A DNA stretch of 64,000 bases from Rhipidocladum racemiflorum (Eukaryota > Streptophyta > Magnoliopsida > Poales > Poaceae), in assembly GCA_036346355.1 (NCBI GenBank), contig CM070592.1:38094193-38158192 (forward strand). The letters run 5' to 3'. Of the stretch, positions 31,837 through 44,200 are shown one piece after another. The translations under genes were made by a program, and so were the position numbers. The notes under the pieces are model-generated. The model was given only the letters and a program-made list of their open reading frames with translations. It was not told the DNA's origin and made no database searches. Numbering within the stretch: the first letter of the stretch is position 1; every line of letters starts with the position of its first letter.

Positions 31837-33129
31837 AGTCCTTTTCTAATTTTTTATAATAGCGATCAGGTCCAAAAAAATAACAAACAGGTCCCCAGCC
31901 GTTACGTCCAGGTCCTTTCTTCATTTTTCCCGAAAAAAATATTTTTGTCAACAGAAATGTGTGTACAGCTCTATCTCTAGATTTTTTTCCCCAACTCGAT
32001 CACTAATCTCTAAATTTTTTTCCCAACTCGATCTCTGATATTTTTCGAAACGTGTATTATTACTCGGTGAACGTATAGAGTATTAAACTCGATAAAAGAG
32101 GGTTGACATCTCTAATATTTTTCGGAACATGTATTTGTGGTGGCGTGGAACCACCGGGTCTCTTTCTCTCTTCTTCTTCGTGGGACTGTTTCTTGTTTTT
32201 TTCTTTTTGGGGAACCTGCCCCTTCACTGTCTTCTTCCCCCCTTTATAGGGCAGGCCTGGGAACATGCACGTATTGATTGGCCTTCTTTTTCTTTCCTGT
32301 TTCTTGCCAAGGACTAACCTGACTTTTCCTTGAGTCACGTCTCTCATGCATTGGGTTTTTTGTCCTCTGTTCGTACACCTTTCGTAGGGGCTCGACGGGG
32401 ATTTCACTTATGTTGGGATCTCAGATTAACCAGACACGTCATTGCGTACTCGGGAGGAGTTGTTGGGGGGTGTCAGACCTTGGAGATTCGCGCTAGGTAT
32501 ACGCCAGAGGGAGACATGGCTGGGAGTAATTTCCTCCGTTTTCCTCCCTCGCCACGGAGGGGGACTTCCCCTCGCTGCGGAGGGGGGAAGGGGCGATCTT
32601 TATCCTTTACCCCTTTTTACCGAGGGATGGTCTCTTAGGGTATGAACTCATTGCTTTACCGAGGGAAGAGGTTAACGATTATAGACCCGTTCACGTGGGC
32701 CATCAGGTACGGGGGCTTCGTTTAGCTAGCCGAGGGAGGGTGTGCCTGGTCGGTCCACCACAGTATTATCACCCGATTAGCACATAGAGTATTAAACTCG
32801 ACAAAAGGAGGTTAGTCGGGTAATGATAAAGTGTTAACCAAATTCGTCAAAAGAAATTTGTGTCTAGGTTATTTCTTCGTTTTTCCCGGAAACAATATGT
32901 TCATCAACAGATATATGTGTACAGCTCTATCTCTAGATTTTTTCCCGGTTATTTTTCAAAAAAAAAGAACGGTCGTTTCGTAGATTCGCGACCGGATCCT
33001 TCACGTCACCTTTTTCCAAAAAAAAAATAAAGAAAATTACGACTAGATCCTTTCTCCGCCGTTTCCTTGCAAAAAAAAATTTCGAATCAAATTTTGCGCG
33101 GTGCGGCATTGCCGCACGGTTCTACCTAG
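31425..33129 (+). mobile_element. Helitron-ended insertion between the duplicated copies
   Basis: The right end has GTGCGGCA-TT-GCCGCAC (33101-33117), a 7-bp-stem hairpin, then GGTTCTAC and CTAG at 33126-33129 before host T, a good Helitron 3' end. The left end lacks a 5' TC at the expected place, so the 5' boundary may be eroded. Inside are the 206-bp tandem pair, two copies of GTACAGCTCTATCTCTAG (near 31965 and 32915) and GC-rich blocks near 32400-32760. No Rep/helicase coding is visible. Confidence 0.55.
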
Positions 33130-33205
33130 TTGAAAATAAAGCTGAAAGGAAAAGGCACTGCTCTCTGGTCATCAATTTCTTGAGATGAGAAGGTAGACAG
33201 ACGTG

Positions 33206-34452
33206 TCCAGCATCAGCATGAGCTGTTGGTTCATGTCTAGCAGCTGTATCCACTAATATATCTCATGCATAATAAGGCATTATTTTCCTAAAAAAAACAG
33301 ATATCAATATCATCTAGGGATTTTGCACGAATGATTGTCCTTTACGGACATGGTTAGCCTGAGACTGTTAAATGTCACGCCAAGTGGTTGGAGGGTAGTT
33401 GAAACCATAATTCCGTTTATTAGTTGCAATCTGACGGTATAGAGCAAGTGTTCAGATTTTATAGTTTGTTTTATTTTCTGACATAGTCCATTGTGAGCAT
33501 CTAGAGCGGGCTGCCCTGGCTATAAAATGGCATGTTCCAACTCTAGTATTGAACCAGATAATATGTAAAAGACCAGATATACATGTAAAAGACTAATTAT
33601 TCACTCCATGTTCTCAGATCATCATGATCGAATCCAATGTTTTTTTTCGGCGTGGGCTTGGGAGGTATAAGGAATGGAAACTGAAAACCTGGATAAGCAA
33701 TTCCTACAATAAGATGCTTGATCGCAACTTGGATGTAATAGTTTGCTAAATTTTGATTCCATATGCAACATCCGTCTTCTTTTACACACAGTTTCCACAC
33801 ACATCTCAGCCTCCTCTAATCCCCACTTCCCCTTCACAGGCCTTGCCAATGGCTGCGACGACCGACAGCGAGAGGTCATCATGGACAAAGATGGAAGACT
33901 GACTAGAGAGGGAAGTAAACCAATAGCGGCAAAAACCTCTTGCGAGGGGTTGGCGTCACTGCTTCGAGTTTCCTCCTGTGTGCTGCATTCGTTCCCAGAA
34001 CGAAGCCTACAAGCCGCCTGCGTGGAATTTTGTCTGAGGCCAAGCAAGGTCTGTATGGATGCCTGACAGTTCTTGATTTCTTTTTGGTCTATGCGTTTAT
34101 GAATTGTGGGTTTTTCTTTTTTTTCTTTAGAGCGTGCATTATGAATCATTGTGTTGTTCAGAAAAAAAAGAAAGAAAGAAAGATGGACGAAGTAAACAAA
34201 TTCTACGTTTTTCTTAACTGGGAGCATTTGCATACACGCTCTGAACAATTACTAGTTCTAACTACAAGCCCCTGAGAAAAAATTTCTTGCGGTTAAAAGC
34301 TAGCAGATTTTTTAGTACGAATAAGTGAATAAAGGCATTGTCCTCTAACCCTCTTCGGAATGGGTCATACCAATTTAGAGGATACAGCAAGAAGCTTACT
34401 ATCTGGCATTGACCGACTACATGGAAAAGCTACAAATGAAATTACATTCAAG
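33206..34452 (+). repeat. Direct duplication, copy 2
   Basis: Matches 30186-31424. It is preceded (33131-33205) and followed (34463-34540) by the same 75-bp stretch starting TGAAAATAAAGCTGAAAGG, so the original event was a tandem duplication later opened by the Helitron-ended insertion. Confidence 0.88.
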
Positions 34453-34630
34453 GGGTAGCGCAATTGAAAATAAAGCTGAAAGGAAAAGGCACTGCTCTCT
34501 GGTCATCAATTTCTTGAGATGAGAAGGTGGACAGACGTGTATAGCAGAAAGAGATTTACCGCTTTGTCAACTATAGCTGAGGACAATACACCATCTGAAA
34601 CACAGCTTATATATGCATCTCTTGTGTTTA

Positions 34631-35399
34631 CACTACTACAAAACACCTATTAGGCATTGGGCTTTCTGTGTCTGTTTTTTTGGAACCGACACAGATACAT
34701 TTTTTGTGTCGATTCTAAAACTCAAAATGATAGGAAGACTATTTGTACATATTAGTTTCGATTTGTAATTACAACCGACACAAATAGTCTTTGTGTCGGT
34801 TTGTACATGGAACCGACACAGATAAAACTTATGTGTCGGTTCTAGTTACAAACCGACACTAATAGTTTTTCAATTATTTGTGTCGGTTTGTAATTGGAAC
34901 TGACATAAATAATGAATTATTTGTGTCGGTTATAAGTACAAACCAACACAAATAGTAATATTTGTGCCGGTTCTAATAAAAAACCGACACTAATAAGTCA
35001 GCCTATAAATACTACTGCACCTCGCAGCTACAGCTCCCGATCTTCTTCCTCCCGAAACCAAATCGAAGTCCAAAATTTCATATTCTATTTGAAGTGATTC
35101 CTTTGTATTGTGTGTCAAACCGACACTGATATATTCATATTTATGTCAGTTTGTGTGTAGAACCGACACAGATATATCCGTATTTGTGTTGGTTTGTGTG
35201 TAGAACCGACATTGATATGTCTATATTTGTGTCAGATTGTGTTTCGAACCGACACTGATATGTGACTATTTGTGTCGGTTCGTGTTTAGAGCCGACATTG
35301 ATAATGTCCGATTATTACTGTCGGTACATCTGTGTCGGTTGGAAAACCGACACTAATGTCGGTTCCGAACCGACACAGATGAGCATGTCTGTAGCAGTG
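34631..35399. mobile_element. Non-autonomous CACTA element, 769 bp
   Basis: Ends are CACTACTACAAAA and the reverse complement of CACTGCTACAGA, with a 3-bp duplication TTA on each side (34628-34630 and 35400-35402). The interior is almost entirely made of AACCGACAC(A/T)(A/G)AT words and their complements, the subterminal binding motifs of CACTA transposase. A short GC-richer core near 34990-35080 is the only other sequence. No transposase is coded. Confidence 0.92.
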
Positions 35400-35402
35400 T
35401 TA

Positions 35403-36550
35403 GAGGGGTGATGATACAAAAGAAAGGGAGGCAATGTATTGTTCTCATGCCAGTCTGTAATTCACTGAAACCTCCTGCCAATGTCACAATTATTATCCTC
35501 CTTTTTCTTCTGTTGTGATTGTTTAGGTTGATGGTTAGGAAGAGAACAAACAATGGGAGGTGGTGGGATGCCAAAGATGGCTTCTTCTATCCAACATACA
35601 GGGAGAGGTTGCATGTAGTAAGAGGTTGGACAACGGGTGAGAAACTAACAAATTGGTGAGAGGTGGCATAGTGTATATGTTCTCCATTAGAATAGGAAGG
35701 CATATCGCATTGTGATAAATCAGAAGTATTGCAAGAATTTAATAAATGTATCGAGATACGACTGCAGAAGTGTTCAGAACATTGGTGGATAACAATCTTT
35801 AATCATATATACATGGAATATGCTCTTAGGAAACGCTGCTCGCCTCTTTATTCAGAGGATTATGTTTGAAGCGTCAACTGCATCAGAGTCCACTGCAGCC
35901 CCAAACATATTTCGGTTTTATTATTGTGAAGCATTGTACTTTTGGAAGTAATGGGCCTTCCTTCATCCATTTGGTTAGAACAAGAATAAACAAGATATAC
36001 AGAGAATATTTTGTCACAGTGAGCTGAGTGATTTGAGATTTTGGTATGGCTCCAAAAAAGAACAGCGCAAGGATATTAAAACACCCATTACAAGTAGTCA
36101 GTGTGTGATCTCTCTTTTAATGGAGCATGGAAACATTTCCTTTTTCTTTTACTTTCATCTGACCCTTGTGTTCTATGAAGCAAAGGTTGGCTTGAAGTCT
36201 ACTCCATTATTGACCTTATATATGGCAGTACAGTACGGCAAATACGGAAAACAGATGGCATGTCAAGACCATAGGAACCACGCTATCTGGTATTGAGTGT
36301 AGGCGAAGAAGTAAACCTGAGAATGAATGAGGATTCTTTTTTCTGATTCGGAGTTCAATGCTAGAGATAATCTTATAATTTGTTAAAGAGTTTTGATTAA
36401 GAGTCCAACTAAGATGAGGAGGATGATTAGGATAAGGAAGTAGAGGTGGATTAGGATAAGGAAGTAGAATCTTGTTTTGTTATTAGAGCTGTAGTTTTAG
36501 GTATAAATTTAGAGGTAGATCTGAGTTTTTGTAAGCAAGCGAGAAAGAGA
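35403..36550. other. Unassigned sequence
   Basis: Mixed composition with short frames; none longer than about 87 codons and none recognised. It may contain intron or UTR pieces of a dead gene. Confidence 0.3.
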
Positions 36551-36558
36551 GAAAGAAG

Positions 36559-37489
36559 CAGGGTTGACAATTTCGATCGGCTTTCTCGAATTTCGAACAA
36601 AATTCGAGATTTCGAGCCATCTGAAAATTCAAAACCGAGCAAATTCAAATTCAAATTCAAAAAATTCAAAAATTTAGGAAAATTTAACCAAAAACTCTCT
36701 AAAATAAGTATTAACAGTTTTGTAACATCTAGGATGAAAATTGGTTGTAAAATTGAATTTTTTAGATGTTTTTGCGCCATAACCAATTTTACAACATTGA
36801 AAAAAAAACAGTACTAGGATCCGAAATTTTATACAAGAAAAAAAACTTACTTGTATTGCTATGGTATATTTAATGTGTTAATGTTATCTAATATTTAAAA
36901 CTTTTCCTGTATTGATACGTGACAACTTTCAATTGTTTAAAATATAGCAAATGTATGGTATTTTTAATATGTTAATGTTATCCAATATTAAAAACATACT
37001 TGTATTGCTATGGTATATTTAATATGTTAATGTTATCTAATATTGAAAATTTTTCTTGTATTGATATGTGACAAATTTCAATTATTTAAAATACAGTAAA
37101 GGTATGGTATATTTAATGTGTTAATGTTATCCAATATTGAAAAGCTTATTTGTATTTCTATAGTATATTTAATATGTTAATGTTATCTTGCTATGGTATA
37201 TTTTAATATTTTAATTATATAAATGCTTATTTTTGCACTTGTATTGATAGGTGACAAGTTTTAATATGTGAATTGCATTTTACAATATTTTTTTGTAATT
37301 TTTCTCATTTTTTATATTTTTCAACCTGCCGTCGAAATTTCTAGCTTTTTGATCGAATTTCGCTCATGCATTTGACCAGTTTTCAAATTTATTTAACTTT
37401 TAAACCGTTCGAAATTTCTCGAATTTCGACTGAATTTCGCTATTGACGGCTGCGCGAAAAATGAGTTCAAAACGAAATTGAAAACCCTG
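36559..37489. mobile_element. Non-autonomous hAT element with internal tandem repeats
   Basis: Ends are CAGGGTTGACAATTTCG and the reverse complement of CAGGGTTTTCAATTTCG, flanked by a perfect 8-bp duplication GAAAGAAG (36551-36558 and 37490-37497). CAGGG-type ends and an 8-bp duplication define hAT. Both subterminal regions are rich in TTTCGAA/TTCGAAA words. The centre is a 150-bp tandem repeat. No transposase. Confidence 0.93.
36851..37200. repeat. 150-bp tandem repeat inside the hAT element
   Basis: TTGTATT(G/T)CTATGGTATAT begins at 36851, 37000 and 37150. Each unit contains two related halves ending in GTTAATGTTATC(T/C)AATATT. The third copy is partial. Confidence 0.88.
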
Positions 37490-37497
37490 GAAAGAAG

Positions 37498-38102
37498 TAA
37501 TAAAATTACGCGTGGCTGAGGAGCAGCAAAGTTCCGGGACGCGTGGCTACAGGCAAAGGCAGCAAGAGCGAGGTAGCGCGTGGAAGAAATTGGAGCAACA
37601 AATCGTTGGCCTTTGCCGTGAGGAGCAGCACTCAAGTCCTTGGCGGCACTATGTTGCCCTTGAGTTTTAGCAGCGCTCGATCAAGCCCTTCAGTGCACAG
37701 CGCCGAATGAAAAGAAAAGAGCGAGAGCGCAGTATGTAGAGATTAAGGTGTGAATGTTAGACTGGAAAGTGAAAACCTGGATGAGCAAAGTATGTAGAGA
37801 TTTTTTTATATAAAAAAGCCATCTACTTCGGATGTGTCATCTAATAGTGTCTATGATCAAAGTATTAAAGCTTCCAGCTATGTAGTACCGACATGAAGGT
37901 TTGATACCGTATCGATGTCCAACACGGATATGACACCGACACGCCATTCAACACGTATAGGTCATGTATTGAATAATTAGATAATAAAAATAAATAATCT
38001 AAATATTTGACACAGCTTCGACATATATGATAACACAACCCGGCCTACCTTAGTCACCTAAAGGGTAGCCCTAGCCACTCGAGAGGAGCAAAACACCAAC
38101 AT
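37498..38102. other. Unassigned sequence
   Basis: 37500-37740 is moderately GC-rich without a known frame. 37880-37990 has repeated ACACGG/GACACCGACACG words. Nothing else is supported. Confidence 0.35.
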
Positions 38103-38290
38103 GAAGGCTCCATTGTGGAATCATGTTGATGTTCAATATAATGGTGGTCCATCCAGAAGAAATGTGAAATGAAGATGCAAGTATTGCAAATATGTTGATA
38201 CTAGTAGCCACTCTAGAGTCAAAGTGTACTTGCTGAAAATTACTAATGGTAATTGAAAGATATATCCTAAGATGATGGTATCTATTCTTT
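38103..38290 (+). pseudogene. hAT transposase BED zinc-finger fragment
   Basis: One plus frame reads APLWNHVDVQYNGGPSRRNV, a stop, then RCKYCKYVDTSSHSRVKVYL. A tryptophan start, C-x2-C and S-R-V-K-x-H/Y-L-L match the N-terminal BED finger that binds DNA in plant hAT transposases. The usual His of the second half is Tyr here and there is a stop, so it is a dead piece. No catalytic domain follows. Confidence 0.6.
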
Positions 38291-39135
38291 TCAGCTTAGA
38301 AGTGAAATTTCAAAGGTTAAAGTACATATTCCCAATTTACACTTTACATTATCTCAGTTTGACAAACATATAGGAAAATGAAAAGTAAGATAGATTTTTG
38401 TAAAAAAATTACAAATCTTATCCCAATCTGAAATTGTTACCATAAATTTGTCAAATCAATGTTTATCCTTGGTAAAAATATCAAAAATTAATATCTATAT
38501 TTATCGCCTTTTCAATTTAAAAATTGAAAATGGAAATTCTAGTTTTTAAGTTATCAGATTTATTAGAAAATAAATATTTAAATTTTAGATCTGAAATTTT
38601 TACACAAGAACGCCCATGTCATTTCAATTCTTATCAAAAAGTTGCAAAAATCTCTAACTCTATTTAAACTCTCAAATAAATTAAAAATGAAAAATAAATT
38701 TTTGCACAATGAGACTTGTTAGAATCTACAAAGTATTTTTACTCAAAATTTTTACTAGAGGTAGAAAAATTTTCCAGGACTCTTAGAAATTTTTTTGATG
38801 TGATTTGACCCTTCAATTAAATGCTTTTTGATGGCTATCTGAGAAGAAGTATTAGAGTTGCTAACCATTTGGGACTGACACGTGGGCCCAGGTATTAAAA
38901 GAACCCCACCCATCAGCACTGGCCCTAGAAACCTCCACTGCCACATGGGCCTTTATCTTCGGTCGACCCCACGCGCCAGGCCATCTTTCCCTCCTCTCTC
39001 CTCGGCCGTCGACAAGTGGGCCCAACCCCACTTGTCATTTTTCTCTCCCCCTCTGGCTTCTTTCTCTGTCTTTCGCAACCGAACCAAAGTGGAGCAGCGC
39101 ACCGCCTCTCAATTTGTCAATTTCTCGCCATAATC
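38291..39135. other. AT-rich then GC-rich promoter-like sequence
   Basis: 38291-38850 is very AT-rich and non-coding. 38875-39130 turns GC-rich with ACACGTGGGCCC, CACATGGGCC and GTGGGCCCAACCCC, motifs frequent in grass promoters (G-box and site II-like). No gene follows; a MITE is inserted at 39139. It could be an LTR or a dead gene's promoter. Confidence 0.4.
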
Positions 39136-39138
39136 TTA

Positions 39139-39417
39139 GGGCATCTGCAATGGTGTAGTCAACTACTAGCTATAAAAAATATACATATCATCTATAGATA
39201 GCTAATAGACAACCTCTCCAATGGACTAGCTATAGCATTGTCTACAAAATTAAATATGGACCCATATGTAAGAGGTGATAAATGCCTTGGAATCAGTTAT
39301 AGCCTGGCTATAAGTTAGTCAGTCTATATCTCTCTCTTCTTTTTCTCTCATCCACCTAAGCAAAATGTTAAGTTGGCACCCTTATAGTAAGCTGAAGTGG
39401 CACCATTGCAGATGCCC
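39139..39417. mobile_element. Tourist-like MITE, 279 bp
   Basis: Ends GGGCATCTGCAATGGTG and its complement, with a 3-bp duplication TTA (39136-39138 and 39418-39420), as PIF/Harbinger elements make. It is about 90 percent identical to the MITEs at 63463 and 63905. Confidence 0.92.
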
Positions 39418-39420
39418 TTA

Positions 39421-40117
39421 CACCACTCGAGGTCTCTCTGCACACCATCTCTGACATGATGCTGCCACGACAAAAGCCATACCGTGCTTAGTTTTCACAT
39501 CCACAAGACTTGAATGATTGGTCGCCAGCCATCTCTGTTTTTGTGCAAATTATGGCGCCGGTTTCCCTGTTAAATACCACCCTAATTCACTATAAAAAAA
39601 GCCTCAGGAACTTTTTCTATTCTTACCACACCACCTCAGTTAGCTTGAAGCTCCCCAAATTGTCTCCATTTTCGCTTTCTTACCGAGCACTAAGAAAAGG
39701 GGAAGAATTCAAATCAAGAGATTCTGGTGAGCAATCTCAAATTCTTTGATTGTGAAGCACCAACATACCTTCCTTAGCATTGTCGCACCGATATTAATAA
39801 CCCAATTTTGAATTTCTTTGACCTAGTATTGTCACGCCGAGACCCATACTCAGCTGGCTTGCATGGTGGCGGAGCAACGTAGCCCCTCTCCGATGTCACA
39901 AACCACAAAACTGGAAACCAAGTAGCTCTTTGATGCTTGAATTACCATAAATTGTGCCTAGGCTAGCCTCGGTCTTCTTCACAGCTGACCACCCTCACCG
40001 CCGCCACTAGAGCTCGATGCTAGCCGCATTTAGCAAACCTAGAGCTCAACCGTAAAGTCCCCTGTGCGAGCCTACTTGCCCTGTGGCTAAAATTGGAATT
40101 CAAATTGAAAGAGAAGG
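39421..40117. other. Unassigned sequence
   Basis: Contains TATA-like CACTATAAAAAAAG near 39588 followed by a C-rich leader, and paired phrases with TTGTCGCACCGA and TTGTCACGCCGA near 39780-39840. No known coding region. Confidence 0.3.
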
Positions 40118-42795
40118 TGTAACACCCTAGTTTTCGCTTTCCGGAGAAAAACCTAATTTAAATAAATTAAATTCAAAACTTGGAGTTTCTTTGGTGTTTA
40201 TATTAACCTGGCATCCATTCCCCTCCAAAATCGGGCGAAAAATCGGATTTTTGGAGAGGTTTACGTTCGCTGTTTTTATTTTGGGTGCACTGTGTACATG
40301 CGTGCATGTGCGTGTGTGGCCGGTGCCCGCCGCCGGTCGCCGCCCCGCCGCTCGTCGGCGACCCTTCGCCATCGACGCGCCGCTGCCGCTCGCCGGTCGT
40401 GCCGCGCTGCGCCCGCCCGCCGCCGCCTCGCCGCCGGCCGAGCCCCCCATCCATCTCCCCAAGCTCCATCCCACATCCATGGCCATGGCTTCCATGGCAA
40501 GCCAAGGCTAGAAGACAACCTTTGTGACTATGACATGGTGGCCCCACATGTAAGGAAGACCAGTCAAAGTCAAGTCCTCGGTCAAATTTTGACCCAGTCA
40601 AACTTGGAATATTCCGAGAATATTCTCGATTTTCCGATTTATTCAAAATTCAAACTTCGGGAGCTCATAACTTTCTCATCCGAACTCCGTTTGACTCCAT
40701 TCAAATTTCTAAATTCATCTAAAATCAAGATCTACCTGCCAGTGCTAATTTTATAATTTTTGGATTTTATTTTATTTTCCGTTGTTTATTTATTTGCCTC
40801 GTTTTGCGTGTAGTCGACGATCCCGCCGCGACCGCCGATTCCGCCGCCGAATTTTCAGAGTTCGACACTTCCGCCGCGACAGAAGGCAAGTCTCCTTGAC
40901 GCATGTTGAACCCATGATTTATAAATATTTTATAATGTTTTACAAATTGCGTTGCTATTTATATTAAAAGAATGATGTTATCGTTAGGTTATTAGTTATA
41001 CCTGTTGTTCCTACCACCTTGACATTGTTATTCCCGATCCTTTGTCGCCCTAGTATAGTAATCCACCAATATAAATGTTTTTGGGAAAATTTGTCTTTGA
41101 CTCGGGGAATGACTGCTTGGAGGACCTTTTTGCATGGAATTACTAGTATGGAATGTAAATGGAAAATAGATAAATATTAGTGATGATATGAGGGATGGTA
41201 ATATGAAATGGATCTATGAATGATGATAATCGAATATTGTGACGTGGATTGTGATAGTAGCTCACATTATAATGAATTGGGGGAGATTGTGGAGGATGTA
41301 TGGTATTGTGGAGTACGCATGATGGATTAGATTGATCATTGCAAGTAAATAAGATGTTGAATTGAATTCCTTGGACTGATAAAACAGTATCAAATGGAAG
41401 TACGAGTTAGTTGGATTATTAGAGTTTTGTTGGGAATTATTATTAAAGGACTGATTAAGAAATAAATGATTATGGAAACATAGACCTGTGATAACAATTA
41501 TGGAGAATTGTGAATAGTCCAGAATAGTTGGTAATTTAGTAAATGACAATGTTACATATTCTCGGTGGTTTAGAGGATCATTATTGAAATATGGTATCGC
41601 AATAACCATTTATGCGAGATTATGAATAATGTGGATTATGGATGATTTGTTTCGTAAACGTAGTATCATTGGTTATGGAAATAGCTGTAGTCGATGAATT
41701 AATGAAGTCTTGGATTTATAGAATCTTTCTTGAGAGATGCTTAGGGTGAGACTATGAATTATTCGTGGTGGATTAAAGTAGATGATTTAGAGGGGATAGC
41801 GTGAATAATTAAATATATGGTATTATGGAGTATTATCGGTGGATTGTATTCTAGATGATTGGAGATAGTATTGTGAAGTATTCTCGGTGGTTTAGTAGAC
41901 GATTTTGTGGAATCTTCCTAGTGAATGATAAGATGGATCGTCATATGAATGATGGATAAATCAATAATACAAAGTATAATTCAAGGGAGATATTTCATAT
42001 ATGAACATGATTGTGGTTGCGTAAGATTTTGGAGTTTTGATAGTACCATGGTGTACTTCTTACTTGTTGGATACTATATTGGATTGAATTATTCTTATGA
42101 TTATCTAATTATGGCAATAGCAGGATTATTGGAGATTATAAAATTGATTATAGGGATTGTAATCAAACCCTGAGCTTTGTATTTTATAAAAATAAACTAT
42201 TGGTGGAACATAATAGTTCGGTAGAAATGCTTAGACTCGCAAACGGTCAGTATTCACCTATGGGTGGGAATTTCATTTATCCCCTGAAACCTTGTGTTGA
42301 AAGTTATGGGCAAGGAGTATTGCCATTGGTTTTCAAAATAAAAATAAAATGAAAAATGGTTTTGGACTGGGGCGGCATGGTTTGTCTGGTGGGCGCGAAG
42401 GGAGTGCTAGCTTTCATTGCGTAAGTACCGCCCCAAGTCAGTTAAGGACCGACGCTTATGACTGTCTCCATTCTAAGCATAACCGTACAACCACATGTCA
42501 AAGTGGGCACGACCTGGCTAACTAATTTGTAGAAACCTGACTTAGACTCACCACTTGGTGGAATGTGAGAGCCGGAAGGAGGCATTGTTGTTGTTGTTGT
42601 TTTTCTCACACGGCGCAAGAGGGGGCTTCAGATGGGTGGACATAACCCTAACAGCGGTGAAACCTCGTGGTGGGTCGGAGTTAGGCGTATACATTGTAAA
42701 GGCCTTGTCATGATATCCCTGCCGGCACACCTAAGGCAGTGTGCTAATAGCTTGGCATCAAGGGAATATCATGTCTTGTGGGTAAAGTTGTACAC

Positions 42796-42823
42796 CTCTA
42801 CAGAGTTAAAACTATTCGAATAG
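42796..42823. promoter_or_regulatory. Conserved twin palindromes, LTR C
   Basis: CTCTACAGAG (42796-42805, one mismatch) and CTATTCGAATAG (42812-42823, perfect), within GTGGGTAAAG...GCCGTGCCTACGGTCAA. Confidence 0.7.
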
Positions 42824-43251
42824 CCGTGCCTACGGTCAAAGGCAAAGCTTGCTGAATGCTTTCATACTGGTAGACTTTGGTTTTTGGTTTTAAACTAAAT
42901 GATGGTTTGTTTTGGGATCCGGGAGCGGTTAGAACTCTCGGGTGTGCTTCTGGCGGCTAAAGCCAGGTAGGTGGAAAGAACCTGATTTTGTGAACTGTGG
43001 CAGTTAGAGCCATGTGAATGGATTGAACCTTGATCTTGTTGAGAGGTGGCGGATAGAGCCTGTATATTAGTGAGTGGTGGTTAGAACCTTCACTACAATA
43101 TTACATAATTCAATTATTAAAAAGAGTTGCTCAAATATGCTTTGTGAAAATTATTAACATGTATGATTTGATGAAACTTGGCTTTATGCAAAAGAACCCT
43201 ATTAAGCCATCCTTGGATAGCCTACATTGTGCATAATTTCCCAGACTTGCT

Positions 43252-43268
43252 GAGTACTTTATGTACTC
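43252..43268 (+). other. Conserved hairpin before 3' splice site, LTR C
   Basis: GAGTAC-TTTAT-GTACTC in the context CTTGCTGAGT...ACTCAC, 27 nt before the acceptor. Confidence 0.75.
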
Positions 43269-43611
43269 ACGTGCTACATCCTAATCCTCTCTCAGAAGTG
43301 AAAGAAGCTGTTCAAGAATTCCAACGACTAGGGCGCGCTCCCCACTCGATTGCCTGTGGGCATTTGGATGGGTCGCATTGGTGTTTTCGTCTTCCGCTGC
43401 AGTTGTTCAAGTTGTTCAGCCCGTTCAGGCCGTAATGGTAAACCTTGACCTTAAGGTCTTTGCTTTTATTTGGTATTATTCTTATTTAGTTATTTGTATT
43501 CGTGATATGATTGTTGATTCATCACTGTTTGACTGTGTGTACTAGCTACTGATCTGGGACTAGTACAGAAATACACAGAGGACTCCGGATAGCCGATCCG
43601 GGGCCTCTGTA

Positions 43612-44200
43612 TGATTCAAAATGTGCTAAATACAAATTTTGTACAAATGAACATCAAATTGAGTGAGACTTGTTTTGTTAGAATGCTTAGGCTATGAGCA
43701 ACCTAAATATGTAAAAATATTTAAGTTCCAACTTAGTTTTAGTCATTTCTAACTAAGGTTGATTTCAATGTATTAAATATTCAAAGGCGCATAACTTATT
43801 CAAGTAAGCTCCAAATCTTATGCAATCAATTTATTGGTGTTATTTAGACAGTGAACTACCTTAACATGCAAATATACTTAGGGTGAAATAATGAATTTTT
43901 ACATGTTACATCACATACTACTTTATGTCTTATTAATTATAATTCAAATAATTTTAGCTTCTTGAATTCAAAATTAAACACAAAAATATATATAATTTTA
44001 GCCTCTCTAATTCGAAGAAAAAATTATATAAATATATAATTTTAGATTATTGAATTCGTAAAATAAGAATGAACAAATCATAAAGAACAAGTAACCTTGT
44101 TGTAGCAAAACCTAGGACTGTTAATAATAAATAGGAGTTATACGACGGAATAAAATCATGAAACCCTAACCCAAAACCAATTTGGTGCAAAGTTAGAGCT
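43612..44200. other. AT-rich sequence, unassigned
   Basis: Repeats of TATAATTTTAG(C/A)(C/T)T and GAATTC occur at 43950-44060 with a period near 55 bp. No coding frame. Confidence 0.4.

Larger units (their letters stand above)
40814..43435 (+). other. Hypothetical exon 2 and exon 3 in LTR C
   Basis: Acceptor GTGTAG at 40808-40813 opens a 72-nt exon (40814-40885); in the shared phase it reads DDPAATADSAAEFSEFDTSA and ends AG|GCAAGT. After 2.4 kb, acceptor CTCTCAG ends at 43295 and exon 3 begins EVKEAVQEFQRLG in the same phase, stopping at 43433-43435. Exon 3 is longer and less acidic than in B, D and E. Confidence 0.4.
40118..43611 (+). repeat. Large LTR C, about 3.5 kb
   Basis: Begins TGTAACACCCTAG and carries all modules of the family in order: GC-rich block 40315-40510, AG|GCAAGT at 40884-40891, GACGCATGTTGAACCCATG, CTTTGTCGCCCTAGTA, GGCGCAAGAGGGGGCTTC, twin palindromes, hairpin, acidic last exon, GGGACTAGTACAG and CCGATCCGGGG. 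The 3' end is degenerate (CTCTGTA in place of CCGACA or CCCACA) and the bases outside do not form a 5-bp duplication, so it may be a truncated or rearranged LTR. 41170-42180 is AT-rich with many ATTATGG/GATTAT words and no partner in A. Confidence 0.85.

Noticed and set aside
33622..34248. 208-codon minus-strand frame
   Set aside because: It crosses poly-A/T tracts and a duplicated non-coding stretch; the first copy at 30186-31424 does not keep it open.
34631..35399. Satellite array
   Set aside because: Alternating orientation, CACTA ends and a TTA duplication explain it as a CACTA derivative.
36851..37200. CRISPR-like array
   Set aside because: The spacing is that of a 150-bp tandem repeat inside a hAT element in a plant genome; there are no short direct repeats with unique spacers.
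40118..43611. Solo LTR with target duplication
   Set aside because: The start is clear but the 3' end is degenerate and no 5-bp duplication is found, so I call it an LTR, not a proven solo LTR.
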